56,476 bases of DNA from contig SKSF01000082.1 in assembly GCA_007118095.1 (NCBI GenBank), positions 1-56,476 on the forward strand, given 5' to 3'. The DNA is from Dehalococcoidia bacterium (GTDB taxonomy: Bacteria; Chloroflexota; Dehalococcoidia; Tepidiformales; Tepidiformaceae). The notes under the pieces were generated by a model. That model saw only the letters and a list, made by a program, of their open reading frames with translations, was not told the DNA's origin and searched no databases. Positions 33,837 to 42,286 of the stretch are shown piece after piece. A program made the position numbers and the translations under genes. The first letter of the stretch is position 1, and each line of letters starts with the position of its first letter.

Positions 33837-34657
33837 GCGCGGAGACACCTCCGCCCCGGCATGGCCCGGCCTGCGGGGTGACGGGCGCGGCGGGCGGCTT
33901 CTTTTCAGGCATCACGGGCGTGGGCGGCGGGGCAATTATGATCCCGCTGCTCACCGGTGTACTGGGGATGCCACAGCACCGGGCGCACGGGACATCGCTT
34001 GTGGTCATCACGTTTGCGGCCGCGACCGGTGTGGCCGTTTACGCGTGGAGCACCTCGATCGACTGGACGCTGGTCGCGACGCTCCTGGCTGGTTCGATGG
34101 TCGGTGCGTACCTGGGCGCACGGGGTGCACACCGCCTGCCCGGGATGCGGCTCCGTCAGCTCTTCGGGGCATTTCTCGTGCTTGTGGCACTGCGCCTGGT
34201 GCTCGTGGAGCCGACGAACCCGATGCTGGACGCGGCCGGGCTCACGTGGCTTATCTTTGGCGCGGGGCTGGGGCTGCTGGGCGGGGTGGCAGCCGGGGCG
34301 CTCGGAATCGGCGGCGGTGCTCTCTTCGTGCCGGGGATGGTCGTGGTGCTAGGCACGGGGCAACACGAGGCCCAGGGCGTGTCGCTGGCCGTCATCGTAC
34401 TGACCGCGAGTGTGGGAGCGCTGACGCACGCCCGGCACGGGACGGTGGATGTGCGCGCGGCAGCATGGCTCGTGCCGTCGTCCATACCGGCGAGCGGGCT
34501 TGGGGCCGGGGCGGCCGCGGCGCTGGGTACGTTTGCGTTGCAGCGAATCTTCGCTGCCGTCATCCTTGCGGTGGGCATCCAGATGCTCGCATCGGCGACG
34601 CTACGGATCCGGCGCGAGCGGGGGCTTGAGACACCAAGCGAGGCAGACCGCGTATGA
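33833..34657 (+). CDS. TSUP-family (TauE/SafE-like) membrane transporter
   Basis: 274 aa, eight or nine hydrophobic helices. The two repeats carry the family signature GGGAIMIPLL and GIGGGALFVPGMV. TSUP proteins export sulfite, sulfoacetate or other organosulfur anions, but the substrate is not readable here. The start is a GTG overlapping the tatC stop; it overlaps udg by 4 bases. A second TSUP gene lies at 41.4 kb. Confidence 0.88.
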   Translation: MSAETPPPRHGPACGVTGAAGGFFSGITGVGGGAIMIPLLTGVLGMPQHRAHGTSLVVITFAAATGVAVYAWSTSIDWTLVATLLAGSMVGAYLGARGAHRLPGMRLRQLFGAFLVLVALRLVLVEPTNPMLDAAGLTWLIFGAGLGLLGGVAAGALGIGGGALFVPGMVVVLGTGQHEAQGVSLAVIVLTASVGALTHARHGTVDVRAAAWLVPSSIPASGLGAGAAAALGTFALQRIFAAVILAVGIQMLASATLRIRRERGLETPSEADRV

Positions 34658-35295
34658 GTGACCGGTTGGTGCGGGCGGATAACCTGTATGCCCGCATCCG
34701 GGATTGCGCCCGGTGCCCGCTCTCGGCGACGCGAACGCATGCGGTGCCGGGGGAGGGCTCGCTCGAATCCGAGATCATGTTCATTGGTGAGGGTCCGGGA
34801 ATGAACGAGGACCGGCAGGGCCGGCCGTTTGTCGGCGCTGCCGGGCAGTTCCTGGACGAGCTGATCGGTGAGGCAGGTTTCCGGCGCGAAGAGGTGTATA
34901 TCTGTAATGTGCTGAAGTGCCGGCCGCCGCAGAACCGCGACCCGATGCCGGCGGAGGTTGAAGCGTGCGATGATTACCTCCAGGAACAGATAGCGCTGAT
35001 TGACCCGCTGGTAATTGTGTCACTTGGGCGCTTTTCGATGGCACGATTTTTTCCGAAGGCGAAGATTTCGCAGGTGCATGGGAAGAGCCGTGCGATCGGC
35101 GAGCGGATGTTCGTGCCGATGTATCACCCGGCGGCGGCATTGCATCAGCAGAGTCTTCGGGAAACCATTAGAGAAGACTTTCGAGCGCTGCCCTCCATTG
35201 TTGAGGAGGCGCGCGCACTCCGGCCGGGGCCCACTGGCCCTGGCGAGGCGGTCGTAGAAGAGCCGGCCGCCCGGCAAATTCCGCTCTTCGAATGA
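34654..35295 (+). CDS. udg: Family 4 uracil-DNA glycosylase (Fe-S)
   Basis: Removes uracil from DNA in base excision repair. The 213-aa protein has the 4Fe-4S ligands Cys18, Cys21, Cys89 and Cys105, motif A GEGPGMNEDRQG and motif B MYHPAAAL. The C-terminus ends QIPLFE, resembling a beta-clamp-binding peptide (Q-x-x-L-F). It overlaps the TSUP and rnj genes by 4 bases each, inside the long plus-strand run. Confidence 0.93.
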   Translation: MSDRLVRADNLYARIRDCARCPLSATRTHAVPGEGSLESEIMFIGEGPGMNEDRQGRPFVGAAGQFLDELIGEAGFRREEVYICNVLKCRPPQNRDPMPAEVEACDDYLQEQIALIDPLVIVSLGRFSMARFFPKAKISQVHGKSRAIGERMFVPMYHPAAALHQQSLRETIREDFRALPSIVEEARALRPGPTGPGEAVVEEPAARQIPLFE

Positions 35296-36956
35296 GACGT
35301 ATGACGAACCCTTCTTTGCGTGTTGTTGCATTCGGCGGCCTGGGCGATATCGGCCGCAACATGGCGGTCCTCGAGTACGAGGACGACATGATCATTGTCG
35401 ACGTGGGGATCATGTTCCCCGAGGAAGAGATGCTGGGTGTGGACCTGGTGCTCCCGGACTTCAGTTATGTACGGGAGCGGGCGCACAAGTTGCGCGGCAT
35501 CTTCCTCACGCACGGGCATGAGGACCACATCGGTGGCGTGCCATACCTGCTGCGCGAAGTGAAGGCGCCGGTCTACGGCGCGAAGCTGACGATCGGCCTC
35601 GTTGAGGTGAAGCTGCGGGAGCACCGGCTGGCAAACGAGGCGGCGCTGAATGTCGCGGAGCCCGGGGACGTGATCGATGCAGGCGCGTTCCAAGTGGAAT
35701 TCTTCACGGTGGCGCATTCGATCCCGGATTCGTGCGGGCTGGTTATCCACACGCCGATGGGCCCCGTGGTACACACGGGCGACTTCAAGCTGGACCACAC
35801 GCCGGTGATGGACCAGCACACCGACCTCATCCGCCTGGGGCAGGTCGGGGCCGAGGGCTGCTTGCTCTTGATGGCGGATTCGACCTATGCGGATACGGAA
35901 GGCTATACGCCGAGCGAGGAGCTGGTCGGCGTATCGCTTTCGAACATCATCCACAAGGCGCCGGGCCGGGTCATCATTGCGACATTTGCGTCGCAGATTG
36001 CGCGCGTGCAGCAGATCGTAGACGGAGCTGCGGCCGCCGGACGGAAGGTTTTCGTGACGGGCCGTTCGATGGAGAACAACGTCGCGATGGCGCGACAGAT
36101 TGGTTATGTCCAAGCGCCGGATGGAGTGTTCATTGGCGTGGACGAGATGCGGAAAACGCCGAACAGCCAGGTGGTGGTCGTGACGACGGGGAGCCAGGGC
36201 GAGCCGACGAGTGCTTTGACGCGGATGGCCAATGGCGACCACCGGCACATCCAGATCGAGAAGGGCGACACGGTGGTCATCTCGGCGAACCCGATCCCGG
36301 GGAACGAGACAGCGGTGTCACGCAACGTGGACAACCTGTTCAAGCAGGGCGCGCATGTGCTGTACAACCGGCTGGAAAACGTCCATGTCCGCGGCCATGC
36401 GAGCCGGGAAGAGCTGAAGATTGTCCAGGGGCTGGTGCAGCCGGAGTACTTCATCCCGGTGCAGGGCGAATACCGGCACCTTGTGGCACACGCGGCGCTC
36501 GCCGAGGCGGTGGGGGTGCCGGAAGGCAATGCGTTCGTCCTCACGGATGGGGACATCCTGGAGATCGACGAGGAACATGCACGGGTCGTGGACCATGCGC
36601 CGTCGGGGTACGTCTACATCGACGGGCTCGGGATCGGTGATATCACACAGCACATTTTGCGCGACCGGGCGCACCTCTCGCGGGACGGCTTTGTGGTCGT
36701 AATCGTGCCGGTGGACCGCGAGACGAGCCAGGTGGCCGGGGTTATCGAGGTGCTTTCGCGCGGGTTTGTCGACATCGACGACAGCGAAGCGGTCATCGAG
36801 GAAAGCAAGCGTGTTGTGCTTGACGCGCTGACCACCGCCTCGCACCTGGCGGAGATAGGAGGGATCAACACTCGCGTGAAAGACGCTATGAGTAAATTCC
36901 TCTACGATAGAACTCGCCGGAAGCCAATGGTGCTGCCGGTAACGGTTGAGGTGTAG
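35292..36956 (+). CDS. rnj: Ribonuclease J
   Basis: Endo- and 5' exoribonuclease for mRNA decay and rRNA maturation, 554 aa. The metallo-beta-lactamase motif is THGHEDHIGG (about 74-83), and further metal ligands lie in VAHSIPDSCG and HTGDFKLD. The beta-CASP domain (about 215-380) and C-terminal domain (about 450-554) are complete. Start at the ATG overlapping the udg stop; the ATG three codons later (35301) is equally possible. Confidence 0.96.
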   Translation: MRRMTNPSLRVVAFGGLGDIGRNMAVLEYEDDMIIVDVGIMFPEEEMLGVDLVLPDFSYVRERAHKLRGIFLTHGHEDHIGGVPYLLREVKAPVYGAKLTIGLVEVKLREHRLANEAALNVAEPGDVIDAGAFQVEFFTVAHSIPDSCGLVIHTPMGPVVHTGDFKLDHTPVMDQHTDLIRLGQVGAEGCLLLMADSTYADTEGYTPSEELVGVSLSNIIHKAPGRVIIATFASQIARVQQIVDGAAAAGRKVFVTGRSMENNVAMARQIGYVQAPDGVFIGVDEMRKTPNSQVVVVTTGSQGEPTSALTRMANGDHRHIQIEKGDTVVISANPIPGNETAVSRNVDNLFKQGAHVLYNRLENVHVRGHASREELKIVQGLVQPEYFIPVQGEYRHLVAHAALAEAVGVPEGNAFVLTDGDILEIDEEHARVVDHAPSGYVYIDGLGIGDITQHILRDRAHLSRDGFVVVIVPVDRETSQVAGVIEVLSRGFVDIDDSEAVIEESKRVVLDALTTASHLAEIGGINTRVKDAMSKFLYDRTRRKPMVLPVTVEV

Positions 36957-37021
36957 TCGAGGACCTCACGGGCAAGCGCACAGGCAATGCGGGGTGACCT
37001 GTGGGCTCGAGGAGCAGGGAT

Positions 37022-39532
37022 ATGGCGGCAGGGAGCACGCGCCCCCGCGGCGTGCAGCAATCGAAGAGTCCCCGGAAACGTTCGAAAACACAGCACTCCT
37101 GGTGGCGCAGCCTTGCGCGTCCAGAGGTGATTGGCGTCGCAGTGGCGGCGCTCGCCATTGCCCTCATCCCTTTTGTGGTCGACCTGGGCGAGACCCTGTC
37201 TGGCATCCGCGATGGGGTCGCGCGCACGTTCGGTCTCGGGATCTTCCTGCTCGCCGGCGGAATCGCAGCGCTGGGCCTGGCAATTGCGCGCCGTTCGTAC
37301 CAGGACCGGGCGCGCTTCGCACGGAAGACGGCAGGGTGGGGCGCGGCGCTGCTCTTTGCATGGGGCGCGCTGGCGCTGAACGAAGCGGAATGGACGCTTG
37401 GGAGCGTCGAATTCGCCGAGGTCTCGCTCGGTGGCGAGCTCGGGCAGTGGCTGTTCGGCGGATTCCTGGGGCTGTTGCTGTGGATATTGCTCCCTGTGCT
37501 TGCAGTGAGTCTGCTGGCGCCACGCTTCAGCATGATGGTGGCGACGAACGCGCCCGCCTGGATCGAGACGGCATGGGAACGCCGGTGGCCGCACAAGGTG
37601 GCGAACGGGGTTTGGCGCTTCCTGGTGTACCTGGTCCAGATACCGCGAATCCCACGACGGGAACCGGAGCCGGTCATCGACGCCTCGGTCGCCGGGACCA
37701 TCGCCTACCGGCATTCGCCCAACGATAGCTACGAAGACGTTACCGCCACGGGCATCCGGCCGAACATCGACCCGGCACAGCCACGTTCGCCGGTCGGTTC
37801 CGGGGCCGCGGCACAGTTCGCTACTGCGGAGGCACCACCCATCCCGCCACCGCCAACCAAGGGGAATGCCGCGCCTGAAACGGTGGAACCTGCCGAAGAC
37901 GAACCCCAGGAAGCCGACGATTCGGCGCCCGGCGGAGACGCGGAAGGCGACGAAGCGCACCAGATGCGGCTGGCGTTTGAAGAGAAGAACGGGTGGCAGC
38001 TGCCTCCACCCGACCTGCTGAGTGAACCGCAGGAGAACTCGAACCGCACGCACGATAACGCTGCGCGCGCGCAGCTCATTGTCGACACGCTTGCGAGTTT
38101 TGGGGTCGACGCGACGGTGGTCGAAATCAACGAGGGGCCGACCGTGACCCAGTTCGGCGTAGAGCCGGGATGGGAAGTGAAGTACAAGGATGTCCCGCTA
38201 AAAGACGCTTCGGGGAAGACGCTTGTCGGCGAAGACGGGCGGCAGCGGACGGAGCGCGTTGAGACGGGCCGGACCCGCGTGCGGGTAAACAAGATTACGG
38301 CCCTGCAAAACGACCTGGCACTGGCGCTGGCGGCTCCGAGCCTGCGCATCGAGGCGCCGGTCCCGGGCCGGGCAATCGTGGGCATCGAGGTCCCGAACGA
38401 CAGCGCGAGCATCGTTTCGATGCGGAGCGTGCTGGAGACAAAGGACTACCGGGACCTGGCCACGAAGTCGAAGCTGGCGCTGGCGCTGGGCCGGGGTGTT
38501 GCCGGGAAGCCGATCGTTGCGGACCTGGCGAAGATGCCGCACCTGCTGATCGCGGGCGCGACGGGCGCCGGGAAGAGCGTGTGCATCAACTCGATCATTA
38601 CGGCCATCATGACGAACGCGACACCAGACCACGTGCGGTTCGTGATGGTGGACCCCAAGCGTGTCGAGTTGACGGGCTTCAAGGGGATCCCGCACCTGGC
38701 GTTCAGCGAAGTGATCGTGGACGTCGACAAGGTGGTGGGGACGCTGCAGGCGGTGATTTCGGAGATGGAGGCACGCTACAAGAAGTTTGCGGAGCTGGGC
38801 GTCCGGAACATCGAAGGCTACAACCGCCACCCCCGGGTCTTGAAGCGGATGCCGTACTGGGTCGTCATCATCGACGAGCTGGCGGACCTGATGATGGCCG
38901 CGCCGATCGAGGTGGAGAAGCACATTTGCCGGCTGGCGCAGCTCGCGCGGGCGACGGGGATCCACCTTGTGGTCGCGACGCAGCGGCCTTCAGTCGACGT
39001 GATCACGGGGCTCATCAAAGCGAACTTCCCGACGCGGATTGCGTTCGCGGTTACTTCGCAGACGGACTCGCGGACGATCCTTGACCAGGGCGGTGCGGAG
39101 AAGCTGCTGGGCCGCGGTGACATGCTGTTCCAGTCGACGGATGCATCGAAGCCTGTGCGCATCCAGGGTGTGTACCTGGCGGATGCGGAGGTTGAGCGGC
39201 TCGTGGAATGGTGGAAGGATGAGCGATTCAGCACGCTTGTGCCGGAAAAGGCCGACGACCTGCTGGAACAGGCGTTGCTTGAGCAGAACGGTGGGGACGA
39301 CGATATGGAGGTCGATGAAGACGACCCGCTGATGGAGGGGGCGCGTGAGCTCGCCTCGCAGCATTCGCGTATATCGCCTTCGATGCTGCAGCGCCGGCTG
39401 AACATCGGCCATGTGAAGGCGTGCCGATTGGTGGACGCGCTGGAGGATGAGGGGATCGTCGGACCACGCGAGGAAGGTGAGTCGCGCCGGGTGATGGAAC
39501 GGACGGGCTCAGAAGGGCACTTGTTAGACTGA
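37022..39532 (+). CDS. ftsK: DNA translocase FtsK/SpoIIIE
   Basis: Pumps chromosome ends through the division septum. The 836-aa protein has four membrane helices in the first 190 residues, an acidic Pro-rich linker (about 240-330), the motor domain with Walker A GATGAGKS and Walker B VVIIDELAD, and a C-terminal gamma winged helix (PSMLQRRLNIGHVKACRLVDALEDEG split in two pieces here for length: PSMLQRRLNIG and RLVDALEDEG). ATG 37022 with GAGGAGCAGG was preferred over the GTG at 37001. The stop overlaps the accDA start by one base. Confidence 0.96.
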   Translation: MAAGSTRPRGVQQSKSPRKRSKTQHSWWRSLARPEVIGVAVAALAIALIPFVVDLGETLSGIRDGVARTFGLGIFLLAGGIAALGLAIARRSYQDRARFARKTAGWGAALLFAWGALALNEAEWTLGSVEFAEVSLGGELGQWLFGGFLGLLLWILLPVLAVSLLAPRFSMMVATNAPAWIETAWERRWPHKVANGVWRFLVYLVQIPRIPRREPEPVIDASVAGTIAYRHSPNDSYEDVTATGIRPNIDPAQPRSPVGSGAAAQFATAEAPPIPPPPTKGNAAPETVEPAEDEPQEADDSAPGGDAEGDEAHQMRLAFEEKNGWQLPPPDLLSEPQENSNRTHDNAARAQLIVDTLASFGVDATVVEINEGPTVTQFGVEPGWEVKYKDVPLKDASGKTLVGEDGRQRTERVETGRTRVRVNKITALQNDLALALAAPSLRIEAPVPGRAIVGIEVPNDSASIVSMRSVLETKDYRDLATKSKLALALGRGVAGKPIVADLAKMPHLLIAGATGAGKSVCINSIITAIMTNATPDHVRFVMVDPKRVELTGFKGIPHLAFSEVIVDVDKVVGTLQAVISEMEARYKKFAELGVRNIEGYNRHPRVLKRMPYWVVIIDELADLMMAAPIEVEKHICRLAQLARATGIHLVVATQRPSVDVITGLIKANFPTRIAFAVTSQTDSRTILDQGGAEKLLGRGDMLFQSTDASKPVRIQGVYLADAEVERLVEWWKDERFSTLVPEKADDLLEQALLEQNGGDDDMEVDEDDPLMEGARELASQHSRISPSMLQRRLNIGHVKACRLVDALEDEGIVGPREEGESRRVMERTGSEGHLLD

Positions 39533-41349
39533 TGGCAATGAAGACATTCAAGGGCATGTTCCAGCGCGAAGCGGCCAGCGAACATGCAGACCGTGTGCCA
39601 GAGCCGGATGAACAATGCTTCGCGTGCGGCGCCGCGCTGGCGGAGTCGCGCATGTACGAGCGATACCGCGTGTGCCATGCGTGTGAGTATCACTACCACC
39701 TGAAAGCACGCGAGCGGGCAGCTCTGGTGCTGGACCTGGGCAGCTTCCACGAAGATGACCGGGGCGTGACGGCGATCGACCCGCTGTCGTTCGGTGGGAC
39801 GCGCTCGTACCGGTCACGGATCATTGCCGAGCAGCGGCGAACGAAGATGACGGAGTCGGCGCTGACGGGGACCGGGACCGTCTTCGACCGGGACGTGGTG
39901 TTTGCGGCGCTCGATTTCTCGTTCCTTGGTGGATCCGTGGGCGTGGCTTCGGGTGAGCGGCTGGCACGTGCGTTCGAGAAGGCGACCTCGCGCGGGTGCG
40001 CGATCGTCACGATGTGCTCGACTTCGGGCACGCGGATGCAGGAAGGGTTGCTCGCCCTGATGCAGATGCCGCGGGTGATAGCGGCGGCGCGGCGGCACAG
40101 CCGGGCGGGGCTTCCACACATCACAGTCCTTTCGAACCCGGCGACGGGCTCGGCGATGGCCGGGTTCGTACAGCTCGCTGACTATGTGGTCGCCGAACCG
40201 GGGGCGCTCGTGGGCTACAGCGCGCTCCGCACACTGCGGCAGACGGCGGCGCAGCAGCTCCCGCCGGACGCACACACGAGCGAATCGCAGCTCGAACACG
40301 GACTGATCGATACCATCGTGCCGCGGGCACAGCTCCGGGATTCGCTGGGGATGGTGCTCGACCTTTTGATGAACGATTACCGGCTGACGGCACCACGGGG
40401 ACGGCGTGCCCACAAGTCGACGCATACGCACCGGGGCGCCTGGCAGCTCGTGCAGCTTTCACGGCATGAGAACCGGCCAAACGCCGAGGAGCTGATCGCG
40501 CACATGACGACGTCGTTCGTGGAGCTGCGTGGCGACCGCACTGGCTACGATGACCGCTCGGTATTGACCGGGCTGGCGTCGATTTCCGGGGAAGCGGTGG
40601 TGGTGATTGGCCAGAACCGGCCGCATTCGACGGAGCGGGCCGACGACGGGTGGATCAGCGCTTCCGGATTCCGCAAAGCGACGCGGGCACTGCAGCTCGC
40701 AGAGAAATTCAACCTGCCGGCTGTGACACTGATCGATACGGCCGGCGCGTACCCGAGCCTCGAGAACGAAGAGGGCGGGCTTGGCACGGCCATCGCGACC
40801 TGCATGGCGACGATGCTGGAGACGCCGGTCCCGACGATCGCCGTGATTACTGGCGAAGGGAACAGCGAGGCGGCGGCAGCAATGGCAGCGGCCGACCGCG
40901 TCTTGATGCTCGACAACGCGGTCTACACGGTGATGCCTCCCGAGGAGGCGGCCGCCCGCGTGCTGATGGGCAGTGGTGACCGGCCGGAAGAGATGGCGGA
41001 ACGCCTCCGACTGACGTCCCACGACCTGCTGAAGCTGGGAATGATTGACGAGACCATCCCGGAGCCGGGCGAGGGGGCACATACGAACCATGTGGAGGCG
41101 TCGCTGCTCGTCCGCCGCGGTATCGTGCGGGCGCTGACAGACATACGGGGCACGAAACCAGCGAAGCGGCTGGCCCAGCGCTATGAGCGCTACCGAAATG
41201 TGGGCTCCGCGCGGACATCGGTGCGCGGCCGGCTTGAGCGCCAGCTTGCACACTTCGTTGACCGCGCCGAGCGGCTGCTCGACTGGGGCCGGCGGCGAAG
41301 TGGCACGAAGCGGACCACGGCTGCCGACTCTCACGATATTCCCGTGTAG
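39532..41349 (+). CDS. accDA: Fused acetyl-CoA carboxylase carboxyltransferase (AccD-AccA), divergent
   Basis: 605 aa joining the two carboxyltransferase subunits. The AccD half (1-290) has a zinc ribbon (Cys29, 32, 48, 51), FLGGSVG (132-138) and MQEG (169-172). The AccA half (about 300-600) keeps RGAWQLVQLSRHENRP, FVELRGDR and IDTAGAYP. Several active-site glycine motifs differ: AccD TGGV reads TGSA (205-208) and GFAGPR reads GYSALR; AccA GEGGSGGA reads GEGNSEAA (441-448) and GHQKG reads GQNRP. The AccA N-terminal coiled coil is missing. It may be malonyl-CoA-forming, but altered activity is possible. It starts inside the ftsK stop. Confidence 0.9.
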   Translation: MAMKTFKGMFQREAASEHADRVPEPDEQCFACGAALAESRMYERYRVCHACEYHYHLKARERAALVLDLGSFHEDDRGVTAIDPLSFGGTRSYRSRIIAEQRRTKMTESALTGTGTVFDRDVVFAALDFSFLGGSVGVASGERLARAFEKATSRGCAIVTMCSTSGTRMQEGLLALMQMPRVIAAARRHSRAGLPHITVLSNPATGSAMAGFVQLADYVVAEPGALVGYSALRTLRQTAAQQLPPDAHTSESQLEHGLIDTIVPRAQLRDSLGMVLDLLMNDYRLTAPRGRRAHKSTHTHRGAWQLVQLSRHENRPNAEELIAHMTTSFVELRGDRTGYDDRSVLTGLASISGEAVVVIGQNRPHSTERADDGWISASGFRKATRALQLAEKFNLPAVTLIDTAGAYPSLENEEGGLGTAIATCMATMLETPVPTIAVITGEGNSEAAAAMAAADRVLMLDNAVYTVMPPEEAAARVLMGSGDRPEEMAERLRLTSHDLLKLGMIDETIPEPGEGAHTNHVEASLLVRRGIVRALTDIRGTKPAKRLAQRYERYRNVGSARTSVRGRLERQLAHFVDRAERLLDWGRRRSGTKRTTAADSHDIPV

Positions 41350-41374
41350 GGTTACCCAGGACGCCAGGTCCCGC

Positions 41375-41395
41375 ATGTGCCTATCCGCGGCACAT
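41375..41395. repeat. Inverted repeat between accDA and the second TSUP gene
   Basis: ATGTGCC (41375-41381) and GGCACAT (41389-41395) around a 7-base loop. There is no T tract, so it is not a convincing terminator. It sits just before the TSUP start and could be an operator or a mRNA stem. Confidence 0.4.
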
Positions 41396-41402
41396 AGCGC
41401 CG

Positions 41403-42284
41403 ATGGCGCTGGCCTGCGAGTATCACGGAGAAGCACCGTGCCGGGGGTCCATCCTGAACGTCGAGGACCTGCTGCTTGTACCGCTTGGCTTCGCCGTCGG
41501 GGCGTTTGGCACGCTCGTGGGCGCCGGCGGCGGCTTCATCCTGGTCCCGATACTGCTGTTCCTGTACCCGGAGCGTTCGCCGCAGGAGATTACGGCAATC
41601 TCGCTGCTTGTGGTGTTCATGAACGCACTGTCCGGTTCGAGCGCGTACGCTCGACAGCGGCGCATCGACTTTCGGAGCGGGCTGTGGTTCGCAGCGGGGA
41701 CATTGCCCGGCGCGATCGGGGGTGTGTTGCTGGTCGGCGTGACACCACGCCGGCTCTTCGACGCGATCTTCGCTATCGCGCTGGCCGCGCTGGCAATCTA
41801 CCTGCTGACGCGGCGAGAACCCAGCGGCATCCAGGAACCGGTGCAGGGGCGTGGCGTCGTCCGGCGGATTCTACGGGACCGGTATGGGAACACATATATC
41901 TATGCGTTCCAGCTCTGGAAGGGCGTGGGGCTGAGTGTGGGAGTCGGGTTGTTCAGCAGTCTCCTGGGAATTGGCGGGGGTGTGCTGCACGTGCCGATCA
42001 TGGCGACGATCCTGCACTTCCCTGTCCACACGGCTATCGCGACGTCGCAGTTCACGCTCGCTTTTATGTCATTGGAAGCGACGGCGGTGCATACAATTAC
42101 CGGCACGCTGGGGTGGAACCAGGCGCTGGGCGAGGCTGCGTTGCTGGCGGCAGGGGCGATCCCGGGCGCGCAACTGGGCGCGTTCATCGGGCAGCGGCTC
42201 GGCGGGTCGATGCTCCAAAAGGTCCTGGCAGTGAGTTTGCTCATCGTGAGCGTGCGGCTCGGATTCGAGGCGATTGGCGGCTGA
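41403..42284 (+). CDS. TSUP-family (TauE/SafE-like) membrane transporter
   Basis: 293 aa, about eight hydrophobic helices, with the signature repeats TLVGAGGGFILVPILL and LLGIGGGVLHVPIMA. It is more distant from the copy at 33.8 kb than expected for a recent duplication. The first 20 residues (with two Cys) look non-homologous, so the true start may be further in, but no better start codon is seen. It ends the long plus-strand run and is convergent with the M1-like peptidase, 2 bases away. Confidence 0.87.
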   Translation: MALACEYHGEAPCRGSILNVEDLLLVPLGFAVGAFGTLVGAGGGFILVPILLFLYPERSPQEITAISLLVVFMNALSGSSAYARQRRIDFRSGLWFAAGTLPGAIGGVLLVGVTPRRLFDAIFAIALAALAIYLLTRREPSGIQEPVQGRGVVRRILRDRYGNTYIYAFQLWKGVGLSVGVGLFSSLLGIGGGVLHVPIMATILHFPVHTAIATSQFTLAFMSLEATAVHTITGTLGWNQALGEAALLAAGAIPGAQLGAFIGQRLGGSMLQKVLAVSLLIVSVRLGFEAIGG

Positions 42285-42286
42285 GG

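Noticed and set aside
35743-35751. Perfect DnaA box TTATCCACA
   Set aside because: Single copy inside the rnj coding sequence, with no AT-rich region, clustered boxes or dnaA/dnaN nearby; chance occurrence.
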